64,000 nucleotides of DNA. Source: Alphaproteobacteria bacterium (GTDB lineage Bacteria; Pseudomonadota; Alphaproteobacteria; DSM-16000; Inquilinaceae). The translations under genes were made by a program, and so were the position numbers. Positions within the stretch are counted from its first letter, which is position 1, and every line of letters starts with the position of its first letter. This document shows positions 17,466 through 25,431 of the stretch, in pieces. Below the pieces are notes generated by a model. The model worked only from the letters and a program-made list of their open reading frames with translations. It did not search any database and was not told the origin of the DNA. The stretch lies in contig JANQGH010000100.1 in assembly GCA_028277405.1 (NCBI GenBank), positions 248,001 to 312,000 of the forward strand, in the 5' to 3' direction.

Positions 17466-18517
17466 GCCGCAGCCTCCCCCGCATCGAGCGCCCGCAGATG
17501 GTCGACAAGGCGGGCCACATTGTCAGGCGGCGTGTGCTGCATCACCCCGTGACCGAGATTGAAGATATGCGGCCCGCTTCGGAATGCCTCTCGGATACGG
17601 GAGGCGGCCTGCAACATCGCATCCCCGCCGGCGAACAGCAGCGCTGAATCCAGGTTGCCTTGAACGACGGCCCGACTCTGAAGCTCTGACGCCGCCCATG
17701 GCAGCGGTACCGTCGAGTCCAGGCTGATCCCGTCGACATTGGTGCCCGTCAGATAGTCGGGGTACAGCAACCCGGCCTGGCGCGGAAACCCGATCACCGG
17801 AACCGTCGGGTGTTCTCGCTTGAGCTGGCTGACGATCCGTTGGGTAGGGCCCGTCACCCATGTCTCGAAAGCATCTGGCGGCAAGACCCCGGCCCAACTG
17901 TCAAACAATTGCACAGCCTGCGCCCCGGCATCGATCTGGGCACCGAGATGACGCACCGTGGCTTGCTCGAGGATATCGATCAGCCTCTCGAACAATGCCG
18001 GTTCGGAAAATGCCAGCGCCTTCACGCGGCCGAAATCCTTACTGCCACCGCCTTCGACCATGTAGGTCGCCACGGTCCAGGGACTGCCGGCGAAACCGAT
18101 CAAGGCGGTTTCCCGGGACAAGGCCGATCGGATCTGGCCGACGGCCTGGTAGACCGGGGCCAAGCGGTCCGGCATACGGTCAAGCGAGAGCTGATCGATC
18201 GACCGCTCACCGTCCAGGCGCTCAAGAACCGGCCCTTCGCCCTCGCGAAAGGCGACTTCCTGGCCTAGACCGTGCGGTACGACCAGGATGTCGGAAAACA
18301 GGATGGCAGCATCGAAGCCAAAGCGACGGATCGGCTGAAGCGTAACCTCGGTCGCCAAATCCGGGTTGTAGCAAAGATCCAGGAACGAGCCGGCCTCGGC
18401 ACGCACACGACGATACTCCGGCAGGTACCGTCCGGCCTGGCGCATAAGCCAGATCGGCGTTGACGCAGATCGCTGGCCTGCGAGCGTGTCGAGAAAAATA
18501 CCAGATGTTTCAGACAT
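17462..18517 (-). CDS. hemE: Uroporphyrinogen decarboxylase
   Basis: A 351-residue cytosolic enzyme converting uroporphyrinogen III to coproporphyrinogen III. The substrate loop TPIWLMRQAGRYLPEYR is near residue 20, and the catalytic aspartate lies in AAILFSDILVVPHGLG. The second signature is GFAGSPWTVATYMVEGGGSKDF. Length and motifs are normal. Start ATG 18517 is the first gene left of the candidate origin and points away from it, with hemH and hemJ downstream. In Caulobacter the same gene flanks the chromosome origin, and its promoter region overlaps replication control sites. Confidence 0.97.
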   Translation of the reverse strand: MSETSGIFLDTLAGQRSASTPIWLMRQAGRYLPEYRRVRAEAGSFLDLCYNPDLATEVTLQPIRRFGFDAAILFSDILVVPHGLGQEVAFREGEGPVLERLDGERSIDQLSLDRMPDRLAPVYQAVGQIRSALSRETALIGFAGSPWTVATYMVEGGGSKDFGRVKALAFSEPALFERLIDILEQATVRHLGAQIDAGAQAVQLFDSWAGVLPPDAFETWVTGPTQRIVSQLKREHPTVPVIGFPRQAGLLYPDYLTGTNVDGISLDSTVPLPWAASELQSRAVVQGNLDSALLFAGGDAMLQAASRIREAFRSGPHIFNLGHGVMQHTPPDNVARLVDHLRALDAGEAAA

Positions 18518-18901
18518 TTGGATGGTTCCAGCATGTGGGCTCGGTTATCCCTAACCCCCAACCTTCATATTGTATTTAATGGGTTGTGGTAAGTAGTAGG
18601 TCCTGTGGAACCGGGGGATTGAAAACCATCCCCGACTTGTCCCCAGAGATGATCACGGGCCGCCGCCCGGCTGTGAAAGCGGTGGATACGGTCGGTGACC
18701 GGCGCGAATGCTGCGCCGACGCCCGGACCAATCCGTGGATAGTGGTAACGCGGTCAACGTTATCACCGGGATTGATAATATGCGGTGCCGGACCGGGAAT
18801 GTCAGGGACGAATTGTCGCGAAACTGGACGGAATGCGCGTGCTTTGGCCAGGCCCCAAGTTTTCAACAGACAATACATGTCCCCTTCGCTAAACAGGCGC
18901 C
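18518..18901. other. oriC: Candidate chromosome replication origin (oriC)
   Basis: A 384-bp non-coding gap between hemE and the DUF299/PPSR gene, which is the position of the mapped Caulobacter origin and of predicted origins in many alphaproteobacteria. Genes on both sides point outward. An AT-rich stretch lies at about 18566-18595. DnaA-box-like 9-mers, each two changes from TTATCCACA, occur at 18545-18553 (TTATCCCTA), 18637-18645 (TTGTCCCCA), 18681-18689 (GTATCCACC on the minus strand) and 18734-18742 (CTATCCACG on the minus strand). A looser TTATCACCG lies at 18760-18768. I see no TTAA-N7-TTAA CtrA site. No perfect DnaA box is present, so the call rests mostly on synteny. Confidence 0.65.
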
Positions 18902-19735
18902 ATGGCCGATCAGCCCGACACATTCCATCTCCACCTCGTGTCCGACGCCACCGGCGAGACGATCCAGGCGATTGCGCGTGCCTGTCTTGCGCAGTTCGAC
19001 CATGTCGAAACGGTTGAGCATTTCTGGAACCTGGTGCGGTCGAACCATCAGCTCGACCTGGCGATCGAAGAGATCGGCATCCATCGCGGCATGGTTCTCT
19101 ACACGCTGGTCGATGACCAGTTGCAAGGGCGGCTGGAACAGTTCTGCCGCAACCACACCATTCCCTGCGTTTCGGTGCTGAACCCCGTGATGGTTGCCTT
19201 TGCCCAGCATCTGGGCGTTCCGCACAAGCACCGGCCGGGGCGTCAGCACAGCCTGGACGACGCCTATTTCGGCCGGATCGATGCCATGGACTACGCGCTG
19301 GCCCATGATGACGGCAACGCGACACGCGATCTGCACAGTGCCGATGTTGTCCTGGTCGGCGTCTCGCGAACGTCCAAGACGCCGACCTGCCTGTACCTGG
19401 CCAATCGCGGCGTGAAGGCGGCCAATGTGCCCTATGTGCCGGGTGCCCCGTTGCCTGGGGAGTTGACGGAGTTGGGCGACAAGCTGGTCGTCGCCTTGAC
19501 CAAGGACCCCGAACAGCTGGTGCAGCTCAGGCGCAACCGAATTCGCACACTGCATCAGGGCCAGTCGACGGATTATGTCGATCCCGAGCGGGTGCGCGAT
19601 GAGGTGATCGAGGCCCGCCGGTTCTACGCCAGGCGGGGCTGGCCGGTCATCGACGTGACGCGCCGGGCGATCGAGGAGACGGCGGCGGAGATCATGCGCC
19701 TGTTGAGCCGGCGGCGGTTGGAGGCTGGCGAGTGA
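18902..19735 (+). CDS. Pyruvate, phosphate dikinase regulatory protein (PPSR/DUF299 kinase-pyrophosphorylase)
   Basis: A 277-residue bifunctional regulator family that phosphorylates a threonine of pyruvate phosphate dikinase or PEP synthase with ADP and reverses it with phosphate. The N-terminus FHLHLVSDATGETIQAIARACLAQF is typical. The nucleotide-binding loop GVSRTSKTPTCLYLANRGVKAANVPYVPGAPLP lies near residues 153-185, and the C-terminal YVDPERVRDEVIEARRFYARRGWPVIDVTRRAIEETAAEI is the conserved block. ATG 18902 is the first gene right of the candidate origin. The downstream maf gene overlaps it by four bases (GTGA). Confidence 0.95.
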   Translation: MADQPDTFHLHLVSDATGETIQAIARACLAQFDHVETVEHFWNLVRSNHQLDLAIEEIGIHRGMVLYTLVDDQLQGRLEQFCRNHTIPCVSVLNPVMVAFAQHLGVPHKHRPGRQHSLDDAYFGRIDAMDYALAHDDGNATRDLHSADVVLVGVSRTSKTPTCLYLANRGVKAANVPYVPGAPLPGELTELGDKLVVALTKDPEQLVQLRRNRIRTLHQGQSTDYVDPERVRDEVIEARRFYARRGWPVIDVTRRAIEETAAEIMRLLSRRRLEAGE

Positions 19736-20325
19736 ACCTGGTGCTGGCGTCCGCTTCGCCCAGCAGGCGCGCGATGCTGGAGGCGGCCGGTCTGGACTGC
19801 GTGATCGATCCGCCCGCGGTCGATGAAGACAGCATCAAGCAGGCGATGCGCGCTGACGGCGCGGGGCCCGCCGACGTTGCCGAGGCACTGGCGGAGATGA
19901 AGGCGAAGCAGGTCTCTCGCCGGCATCCGAACGCCATGGTGGTCGGGGCGGATCAGATGCTGGAATGCGGCACGGTTTGGTTCGACAAGCCCGTGGACCG
20001 GGATCACGCCCGTGGGCATCTGCAGGCGCTGAGGGGCAAAAGCCACCGTCTGATTGCCAGCGTCGTGGTTGTCCAGAACGAAGCACGGCAATGGCATTTC
20101 AACGGGTCGGTGACCCTGACCATGCGACCGTTCAGCGACGGTTTCCTCGACAACTACCTGGACCGCGCCGGCGACCGGGTGTTGACGAGTGTTGGCGCCT
20201 ATCAACTCGAAGGCATCGGCGCGCAGCTCTTCAACAAGGTCGATGGCGACTATTTCACCGTCCTTGGCCTGCCCTTGCTGCCCCTTTTGGACTATCTGCG
20301 CACGCGCGGCGTGCTCACGGCATGA
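19732..20325 (+). CDS. maf: Maf family nucleotide pyrophosphatase
   Basis: A 197-residue Maf/Ham1-like nucleoside triphosphate pyrophosphatase that may clear modified nucleotides or influence septum formation. Diagnostic blocks are LVLASASPSRRAMLEAAGL at the N-terminus, the catalytic-type VVGADQMLECGTVWFDKP, and VLTSVGAYQLEGIGAQLFNKVDGDYFTVLGLPLLPLLDYLR near the end. Start is GTG 19732, overlapping the previous stop. An ATG in phase lies too far inside to be considered. Its own stop overlaps the aroE ATG by four bases, so PPSR, maf and aroE form a coupled run. Confidence 0.95.
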   Translation: MNLVLASASPSRRAMLEAAGLDCVIDPPAVDEDSIKQAMRADGAGPADVAEALAEMKAKQVSRRHPNAMVVGADQMLECGTVWFDKPVDRDHARGHLQALRGKSHRLIASVVVVQNEARQWHFNGSVTLTMRPFSDGFLDNYLDRAGDRVLTSVGAYQLEGIGAQLFNKVDGDYFTVLGLPLLPLLDYLRTRGVLTA

Positions 20326-21161
20326 GCGACAACAGCTTCACGGTCGCGGGCGTGATCGGTTGGCCGATTGGCCATTCCCTGTCGCCCCGGCTGCACGGGC
20401 ATTGGTTGAAGCGCTACGGCGTCGCGGGCACCTACATTCCGATGGCGGTTGCACCGGAACAGGTTGGGAACGCCATCAACGGCGTCGTCGCCTTGGGTCT
20501 GGCTGGATGCAATGTCACGGTGCCTCACAAGGAGGCGGTGATGCCGTTTCTTGACGAGGTCGAGCCCGCTGCGCGCCGGATTGGCGCGGTGAACACGATT
20601 GTCGTGAAACCAGATGGCCGAACCGTCGGCAGCAACACCGATGGTTTCGGCTTTTTGGAGAATATCCGCGCCGGCGTCGATGGCTGGCGGCCGGATGCGG
20701 GTCCTGCGGTCGTGATCGGGGCCGGTGGTGCGGCGCGCAGCATCCTCGTGGCCTTGACCGACGGTGGCTGCCCGGAAATCAGGCTGGTGAACCGGTCGCC
20801 TGAGCGCGCTGAGCGGGTTGCGGCCGAGATGGGCTCGCCTGTCCGCGCCGTCCCGTGGGAACGGCGGACGGAGGCTTTGGACGGCGCCAGCCTGTTGGTG
20901 AACACGTCCGCCGCGGGCATGGCGGGCAACCCGCCCTTGGACCTTATCCTGGGCTCGCTGCCCAAGAGCGCGATCGTGACCGATATCGTCTATGCGCCGC
21001 TGCGCACGAAACTGCTGGTTGACGCGGCCGAAAACGGCAACCGGACGGTGGACGGGCTGGGCATGCTGCTGCATCAAGCACGGCCAGGCTTTGAGGCCTG
21101 GTTCGGCGTTTCGCCCACGGTGGATCAGGCGTTAAGGGCGGCCGTTTTGGCGACACCCTGA
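20322..21161 (+). CDS. aroE: Shikimate dehydrogenase
   Basis: A 279-residue NADP-dependent enzyme of aromatic amino acid synthesis (3-dehydroshikimate to shikimate). Shikimate-binding blocks are VIGWPIGHSLSPRLHGHWL and CNVTVPHKEAV with the catalytic Lys, then NTIVVKPDGRTVGSNTDGFGF with the partner Asp. The cofactor loop is VIGAGGAARSILVAL, followed by NRSPERAERVA with the NADP-type Arg. The C-terminal GLGMLLHQARPGFEAWFG is also typical. ATG 20322 sits inside the maf stop. The coaE ATG follows one base after this stop. Confidence 0.96.
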   Translation: MSDNSFTVAGVIGWPIGHSLSPRLHGHWLKRYGVAGTYIPMAVAPEQVGNAINGVVALGLAGCNVTVPHKEAVMPFLDEVEPAARRIGAVNTIVVKPDGRTVGSNTDGFGFLENIRAGVDGWRPDAGPAVVIGAGGAARSILVALTDGGCPEIRLVNRSPERAERVAAEMGSPVRAVPWERRTEALDGASLLVNTSAAGMAGNPPLDLILGSLPKSAIVTDIVYAPLRTKLLVDAAENGNRTVDGLGMLLHQARPGFEAWFGVSPTVDQALRAAVLATP

Positions 21162-21162
21162 C

Positions 21163-21810
21163 ATGGTGATCATCGGTCTGACCGGCTCGATCGCCATGGG
21201 CAAGTCCACGGCCTCTAACGCGTTGCGCCGCATGGGCCTGCCGGTGCACGACGCCGACCGGACGGTGCATCTCCTGCAGTCCGCAGGCGGCCGGGCGCTG
21301 CCGGCCATCGAACGGGCATTTCCAGGCACCACCGGGCCTGAAGGCTTGGACCGGGCCAAGATGCGACAATTGGCCTTCCATGACCCAACAGTCCTGTCGA
21401 CGCTTGAGGCCATCGTGCATCCGCTTGTTAAGGCTACCGAAAGCCGCTTCCTAAAGGCTTGTGCGCGCCGACAAGTGCCGATGGCGGTGTTGGACATTCC
21501 CTTGCTGTTCGAAACCGGGGGAGAGATCCGGTGCGATCTCGTCGGCGTGGTCAGTGCGCCGGGCTTCATTCAACGGGCTCGGGTCCTGCGCCGGTCGACG
21601 ATGACCCGCCAGACGCTGGATGCTATCCTGGCCCGACAGATGCCGGATGTGGAAAAGAGGCGACGCGCCGACGTCGTGATACCGACCGGGCTTAGCCGGG
21701 CCCAAGCGTTGCCCGCAATCCGGCGGCTGGTCGATCTGGCCAGCCGGCATCAGGGCGGCGCCTGGCCGCCGAACGCGTATCGCACGCGATTGAGGAGACA
21801 CCATGCGTGA
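21163..21810 (+). CDS. coaE: Dephospho-CoA kinase
   Basis: A 215-residue P-loop kinase catalysing the last step of coenzyme A synthesis. The P-loop GSIAMGKS spans G8-S15. The substrate Asp lies in VHDADRTVHLLQ. The lid/acceptor region is VLDIPLLFETGGEIRCDLVGVVSA and the LID-like RVLRRSTMTRQTLDAILARQMP follows. The C-terminal ADVVIPTGLSRAQALPAIRRLV is family-typical. The first codons ATGGTGATC contain a second possible GTG start. Its 3' end overlaps the dnaQ start by eight bases. Confidence 0.95.
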   Translation: MVIIGLTGSIAMGKSTASNALRRMGLPVHDADRTVHLLQSAGGRALPAIERAFPGTTGPEGLDRAKMRQLAFHDPTVLSTLEAIVHPLVKATESRFLKACARRQVPMAVLDIPLLFETGGEIRCDLVGVVSAPGFIQRARVLRRSTMTRQTLDAILARQMPDVEKRRRADVVIPTGLSRAQALPAIRRLVDLASRHQGGAWPPNAYRTRLRRHHA

Positions 21811-22498
21811 GATTGTCCTCGACACGGAAACGACCGGTCTTTACCCGGAACAGGGACACCGGGTGGTCGAGATCGGTTGTGTCGAACTGATCAATCACGT
21901 CGCGACGACCAAGCATTTTCACCAATACATCAACCCCGAACGGCCGATGGATGCCGATGCGGAGGCCGTGCACGGGCTGACCGACGCGTTTCTCTCCGAC
22001 AAGCCGGTCTTCGCCGAAATCGCGGACGCATTTCTGGAGTTCGTCGGCGACGACCCGCTGGTCATCCACAACGCCGCGTTCGATGTCGGCTTTCTGAATG
22101 CCGAGCTTTCCCGCCTCGGCCTTCCCGCCTTGCCGATGGAACGGGCCGTCGACACGGTGAAGATCGCGCGCCGCCGTTTTCCCGGTGCCCAGGCAAGCCT
22201 GGACGCGCTGTGCCGCCGCTACGGCATCGACCTGTCGGACCGTTCGCTGCACGGCGCCTTGCTGGACGCTAATCTGCTGGCCAAGGTCTATCTAGAGCTG
22301 CGCGGCGGCAGTCAGCCTAACTTGGTCTTGGGTACGGAGGCGACCGAAGACGAGGCGGGACCGCTGACGGTCCCGACCGAGGTCCGGCCACCGCGCGAGC
22401 ATAAGCCCAGCAACGCCGAGGCGGCGGCGCATGCGGCTTTTCTGGAGAAGCTGAGCAATCCGATCTGGCGTCAGGGCGAGCCGGATCGCTCGTCCTGA
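21803..22498 (+). CDS. dnaQ: DNA polymerase III epsilon subunit (3'-5' proofreading exonuclease)
   Basis: A 231-residue proofreading subunit of the replicative polymerase. Exo I is IVLDTETTGL, with D7 and E9. Exo II is VIHNAAFDVGFLNAEL, and Exo III is HGALLDANLLAKVYLEL with the His and Asp of the DEDDh type. The C-terminal ~55 residues (acidic, then EHKPSNAEAAAHAAFLEKLSNPIW) form the tail that contacts the alpha subunit. Position near the putative origin, after coaE, is the standard alphaproteobacterial order. Its stop abuts the stop of convergent secB with no bases between. Confidence 0.96.
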   Translation: MREIVLDTETTGLYPEQGHRVVEIGCVELINHVATTKHFHQYINPERPMDADAEAVHGLTDAFLSDKPVFAEIADAFLEFVGDDPLVIHNAAFDVGFLNAELSRLGLPALPMERAVDTVKIARRRFPGAQASLDALCRRYGIDLSDRSLHGALLDANLLAKVYLELRGGSQPNLVLGTEATEDEAGPLTVPTEVRPPREHKPSNAEAAAHAAFLEKLSNPIWRQGEPDRSS

Positions 22499-23026
22499 TC
22501 AGGCCTGGCCGGCGGTGGCCTTCGACGCCTGCTGCGCGGCCGCGAGACGCTGGATCTGCTTGCGGAAGAGATCGGCGAAGTCGATCGGCTGAACCAGCAA
22601 GGGCGGGAACCCGCCGTTGCGCACCGCCTCGGCAATCACGGCCCGTGCGAACGGGAACATCAATCGCGGCGCTTCGATCAGCAACAGCGGCGCCTGGTGT
22701 TCCTTCTTCACCTCGCCATCGAACTCGACGATCGCGCCATAGCTCAGCTCGACGATGAAGGCCTGATTGTCGTCAATCTTGGCGTCGCCCTTGATGTTGA
22801 GCAGAACCTCGAAGCGGTTGTCCTCCAGCGGGTTCGGGCGAACGTCCACATTCACGGCCACCTGAGGCGCCTGACGCGTGGTCAAGGTCTTGGACGCGTT
22901 CGGGTTTTCGAACGACAGGTCCTTGACATACTGGGCGACGATCTTGATCGGCGGGATCGTCGTGCGCGGCTGGGCGGCACCGTCGGCCGGCGCCGGTGCC
23001 GGCGCGGTTTTGGCGTCTTCGGCCAT
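22499..23026 (-). CDS. secB: Protein-export chaperone SecB
   Basis: A 175-residue cytosolic tetrameric chaperone that delivers unfolded precursors to SecA. Core motifs are PPIKIVAQYVKDLSFENPNASKTL, VAVNVDVRPNPLEDNRFEVLLNIKGDAKI, and the peptide-groove region PLLLIEAPRLMFPFARAVIAEAVRNGGFPPLLVQPIDFADLF. The first 20 residues (EDAKTAPAPAPADGAAQP) are Ala/Pro-rich and probably disordered, a common alphaproteobacterial extension. It is transcribed convergently with dnaQ and codirectionally with fxsA, which ends about 100 bp upstream. Confidence 0.96.
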   Translation of the reverse strand: MAEDAKTAPAPAPADGAAQPRTTIPPIKIVAQYVKDLSFENPNASKTLTTRQAPQVAVNVDVRPNPLEDNRFEVLLNIKGDAKIDDNQAFIVELSYGAIVEFDGEVKKEHQAPLLLIEAPRLMFPFARAVIAEAVRNGGFPPLLVQPIDFADLFRKQIQRLAAAQQASKATAGQA

Positions 23027-23132
23027 TCAACACTCCTGACAGGCTAGAAATTCAGTGAAACGGGCGCATGGCCTAGCACGGCCGGCCTGGCTGAACAAGC
23101 CGCGTCTGGCCCCCGATATGTTACAGAAATGA

Positions 23133-23627
23133 TCAGGAACCGGGCGACTTTTCCGAACCGCCCCAGCGCGATTGATCGATCGGCGGCAGGGCCGGATCCT
23201 GCGGATCGACCTCTTCCGCCTCGCCGTCGACCGTCGGCGCGCCGCCATAGCGCCGGCTGACAGTTTGCAGGCGGCCGGTGCGCACGCCCCAATCCCAGAG
23301 CCGCCTTCCCATTGCGCTGCGCAAGGGCGGAATCAGCAGCAGAAAGCCCAGCAGATCCGTGAAAAAGCCTGGGGTCAGCAAAAAGATGCCGGCGACAAGC
23401 AGGCAGATGCCGTCGAAGACCGATTTGATCGGTGGTTCGTTGCGAACGGCAGCCGCCTGGGCCTCGGCGAGCACCTGCATGCCCTGATGGCGGATCAACA
23501 TCACGCCGATGACAGCGGATGCGACGATGGCGAGCAGCGTCCATCCGATGCCGATCAGCCCGCCAATCCAGATGAACAGAGCGATTTCGACAAAGGACAC
23601 GCCGATGAGGACGATAAGCAGTGGCAT
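23133..23627 (-). CDS. fxsA: FxsA family membrane protein
   Basis: A 164-residue inner-membrane protein. Helices are visible at residues 2-20 (LLIVLIGVSFVEIALFIWIG), 24-45 and about 75-100 (ICLLVAGIFLLTPGFFTDLLGFLLLIPP), the last with the family signature LTPGFFTDLLG. The cytosolic tail is acidic and Pro-rich. In E. coli FxsA modulates exclusion of phage T7 by the F plasmid; its normal role is unknown. Position between secB and the Tim44-like gene is conserved in alphaproteobacteria. Divergent from the Tim44-like gene across 263 bp. Confidence 0.92.
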   Translation of the reverse strand: MPLLIVLIGVSFVEIALFIWIGGLIGIGWTLLAIVASAVIGVMLIRHQGMQVLAEAQAAAVRNEPPIKSVFDGICLLVAGIFLLTPGFFTDLLGFLLLIPPLRSAMGRRLWDWGVRTGRLQTVSRRYGGAPTVDGEAEEVDPQDPALPPIDQSRWGGSEKSPGS

Positions 23628-23890
23628 CGGTGTTTTCCTTGCCCTTTAATGGTGGTCAGCCTATTTACCGACCAGGATAAACATAAGTCGTGAAGGGGTA
23701 TTGCCCGATGTGGGCAACATCGATCACGCCCCGACACCTAATGTGCCGCATCCTAAGGTTAAACCCTTAAGATGGCGATGCGGCGGCGCGGAGAGCGGAG
23801 GAACGGCCGCAGAATGGTCACGGTGTCGAGCAGGCTGGGTTTCGATCCTGGTCTCGATCGGGCGGTGTCGAAAGGTTAGGCGAAAGGGCC
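23628..23890. promoter_or_regulatory. Divergent promoter region fxsA / Tim44-like gene
   Basis: A 263-bp non-coding gap between two outward genes, so it should contain both promoters. A TTAAACCCTTAAG stretch lies near 23758-23770 and the region 23641-23690 is relatively AT-rich. I could not pick a convincing -35/-10 pair or operator. No start codon with a homologous product is visible. Confidence 0.3.
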
Positions 23891-24562
23891 ATGGTTTACT
23901 TCGATATCATCTTGATGGGCCTGATTGCGCTGTTCCTCGTGATCAAGCTGCGCAGCGTGCTGGGCCGTCGAACCGGCCACGAACGGCCGAGGGCAAACCC
24001 CTATAGCGAGGCGCGGCGTCAGGCGGAGGATGCGAACGAAGACAATGTCGTTTCGCTGCCGCATCGTGTGGATCGGGATCCGGAGATTGACGAAGATGCG
24101 CCGGGCGGCAGCCTTAACGCCCACTTCGCCGAGATCGCGTCCGCCGACCCCAGCTTTAACCCTCACGACTTTGTCGACGGCGCGCGCATGGCGTTTCGCA
24201 TGATCATCGAAGCCTTCGCCAACGGCGACACGGCTGCGCTGAGGCCGTTGCTGGGTGACGAGCTCTATGATGGCTTCTCAAGCGCGATCCGCGACCGGCT
24301 GGCCAACCGTGAAACGCTGGAGACCAGCATCCGCGAAATGAAGGATGTCGACATCCTCGACGCCAAGCTGGAAGGCCGTACGGCGATCGTGACGCTGAAA
24401 TTCGTTACCGACCAGGTGTCCGTCACTCGTGACGAGGACGGCACGGTGGTTGACGGCGATCCCGACGAGACCATCGAAGTCACCGATATCTGGACCTTCG
24501 CCCGCAATACGCGGTCGACCGACCCGAACTGGACCCTGATCGAGACCGATACGCCGAACTGA
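23891..24562 (+). CDS. Tim44/TimA family adaptor protein
   Basis: A 223-residue protein with one N-terminal membrane helix (YFDIILMGLIALFLVIKL, residues 3-20), a polar linker, and a C-terminal Tim44-like NTF2-fold domain from about residue 90 (FVDGARMAFRMIIEAFANGDTAALRPLLGDELYDGFSSAI). The domain ends VTDIWTFARNTRSTDPNWTLIET, as in bacterial TimA proteins. The family is anchored at the inner membrane with a proposed role in protein handling or membrane biogenesis. Usually mltA and a Smr gene follow in this order; here lutABC comes next and Smr only afterwards. Confidence 0.92.
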   Translation: MVYFDIILMGLIALFLVIKLRSVLGRRTGHERPRANPYSEARRQAEDANEDNVVSLPHRVDRDPEIDEDAPGGSLNAHFAEIASADPSFNPHDFVDGARMAFRMIIEAFANGDTAALRPLLGDELYDGFSSAIRDRLANRETLETSIREMKDVDILDAKLEGRTAIVTLKFVTDQVSVTRDEDGTVVDGDPDETIEVTDIWTFARNTRSTDPNWTLIETDTPN

Positions 24563-24596
24563 GTCCCTTTCAGCGAAGCCAGCGTCCGCATATGCC

Positions 24597-24625
24597 TTGC
24601 CTTCAGTGGTATTACCATTCATGGT
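24597..24625 (+). promoter_or_regulatory. lutABC promoter with GntR/FadR-type operator
   Basis: The perfect inverted repeat TGGTA-T-TACCA at 24607-24617 matches the TGGTnnnACCA core bound by FadR-subfamily GntR regulators (PdhR, LldR). It lies between a possible -35 (TTGCCT, 24597-24602) and -10 (CATGGT, 24620-24625), and 38 bases before the lutA ATG. A repressor bound there would block RNA polymerase. The same 11-mer occurs before the MFS gene at 42573-42583. Confidence 0.65.
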
Positions 24626-24654
24626 GCGCCCAAACCGGCAGGGGCGAGGCTTAG

Positions 24655-25431
24655 ATGGATCAACCGCGTGTGGGGCTTTTTGTCACCTGCCTCGTGGATT
24701 TGTTCCGGCCCGTCATCGGTTTTTCAGCGGTCGCGCTGTTGGAGCGGGCCGGCTGCCAGGTTGAGGTGCCCACCGATCAGACCTGCTGCGGTCAGCCCGC
24801 CTACAATGCCGGAGACCTGAAAAACAGCCGCTCGATCGCCCAGTCTGTGATCCGGGCGTTTGAGGATTTCGACTATATCGTCGCCCCATCCGGATCTTGC
24901 GCCGGCATGCTGCGTGCGCACTACCCGGACCTGTTCAAGGACGATCCGGAATGGTCTCCGCGCGCCAATCATCTCGCGCAGCGGACGCACGAACTGATCA
25001 GCTTCCTGGTCGACATCCGCGGCATGGCGTCGGTCGAGAATGTCGGCTTCGAGGCGCAGGCCACCTACCACGACAGCTGTTCCGGCTTGCGCGAGCTTGG
25101 CGTCAAGGCCCAGCCGCGCCGCCTGCTTGCCACGGTCGAAGGATTGGACCTCAACGAACTGCCAGGGGCCGAAACCTGCTGCGGCTTTGGCGGCACGTTT
25201 TGCATCAAGTACCCGGATATCTCCAACCGCATGGTGGCCGACAAGACCGCCGACATCACCGCGACCGGGGCCGACCTGCTGCTGGCGGGCGATCTTGGCT
25301 GCCTGATGAACATGGCCGGAAAGCTGAAACGCGAGGGTTCGACCACCCAGGCGCGCCATGTCGCGGAGGTGCTGGCGGGCATGACCGAGGGGCCGGCGAT
25401 CGGCGAGCCGGAGAAGGCGCCAGGCACATGA
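24655..25431 (+). CDS. lutA: Lactate utilization protein LutA (Fe-S oxidoreductase subunit)
   Basis: A 258-residue cysteine-rich CCG-domain protein, the LutA subunit of the three-part L-lactate oxidation complex. First CCG half: QTCCGQPAYNAGDLK and APSGSCAGMLRAHYPDLF. Second half: YHDSCSGLRELGVKAQPRRLL and ETCCGFGGTFCIKYPDIS. Such repeats bind a non-cubane iron-sulfur cluster in related heterodisulfide reductases. Start ATG 24655 is 38 bases after the operator. The lutB ATG overlaps its stop (ATGA). The three genes overlap throughout, implying fixed stoichiometry. Confidence 0.95.
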   Translation: MDQPRVGLFVTCLVDLFRPVIGFSAVALLERAGCQVEVPTDQTCCGQPAYNAGDLKNSRSIAQSVIRAFEDFDYIVAPSGSCAGMLRAHYPDLFKDDPEWSPRANHLAQRTHELISFLVDIRGMASVENVGFEAQATYHDSCSGLRELGVKAQPRRLLATVEGLDLNELPGAETCCGFGGTFCIKYPDISNRMVADKTADITATGADLLLAGDLGCLMNMAGKLKREGSTTQARHVAEVLAGMTEGPAIGEPEKAPGT

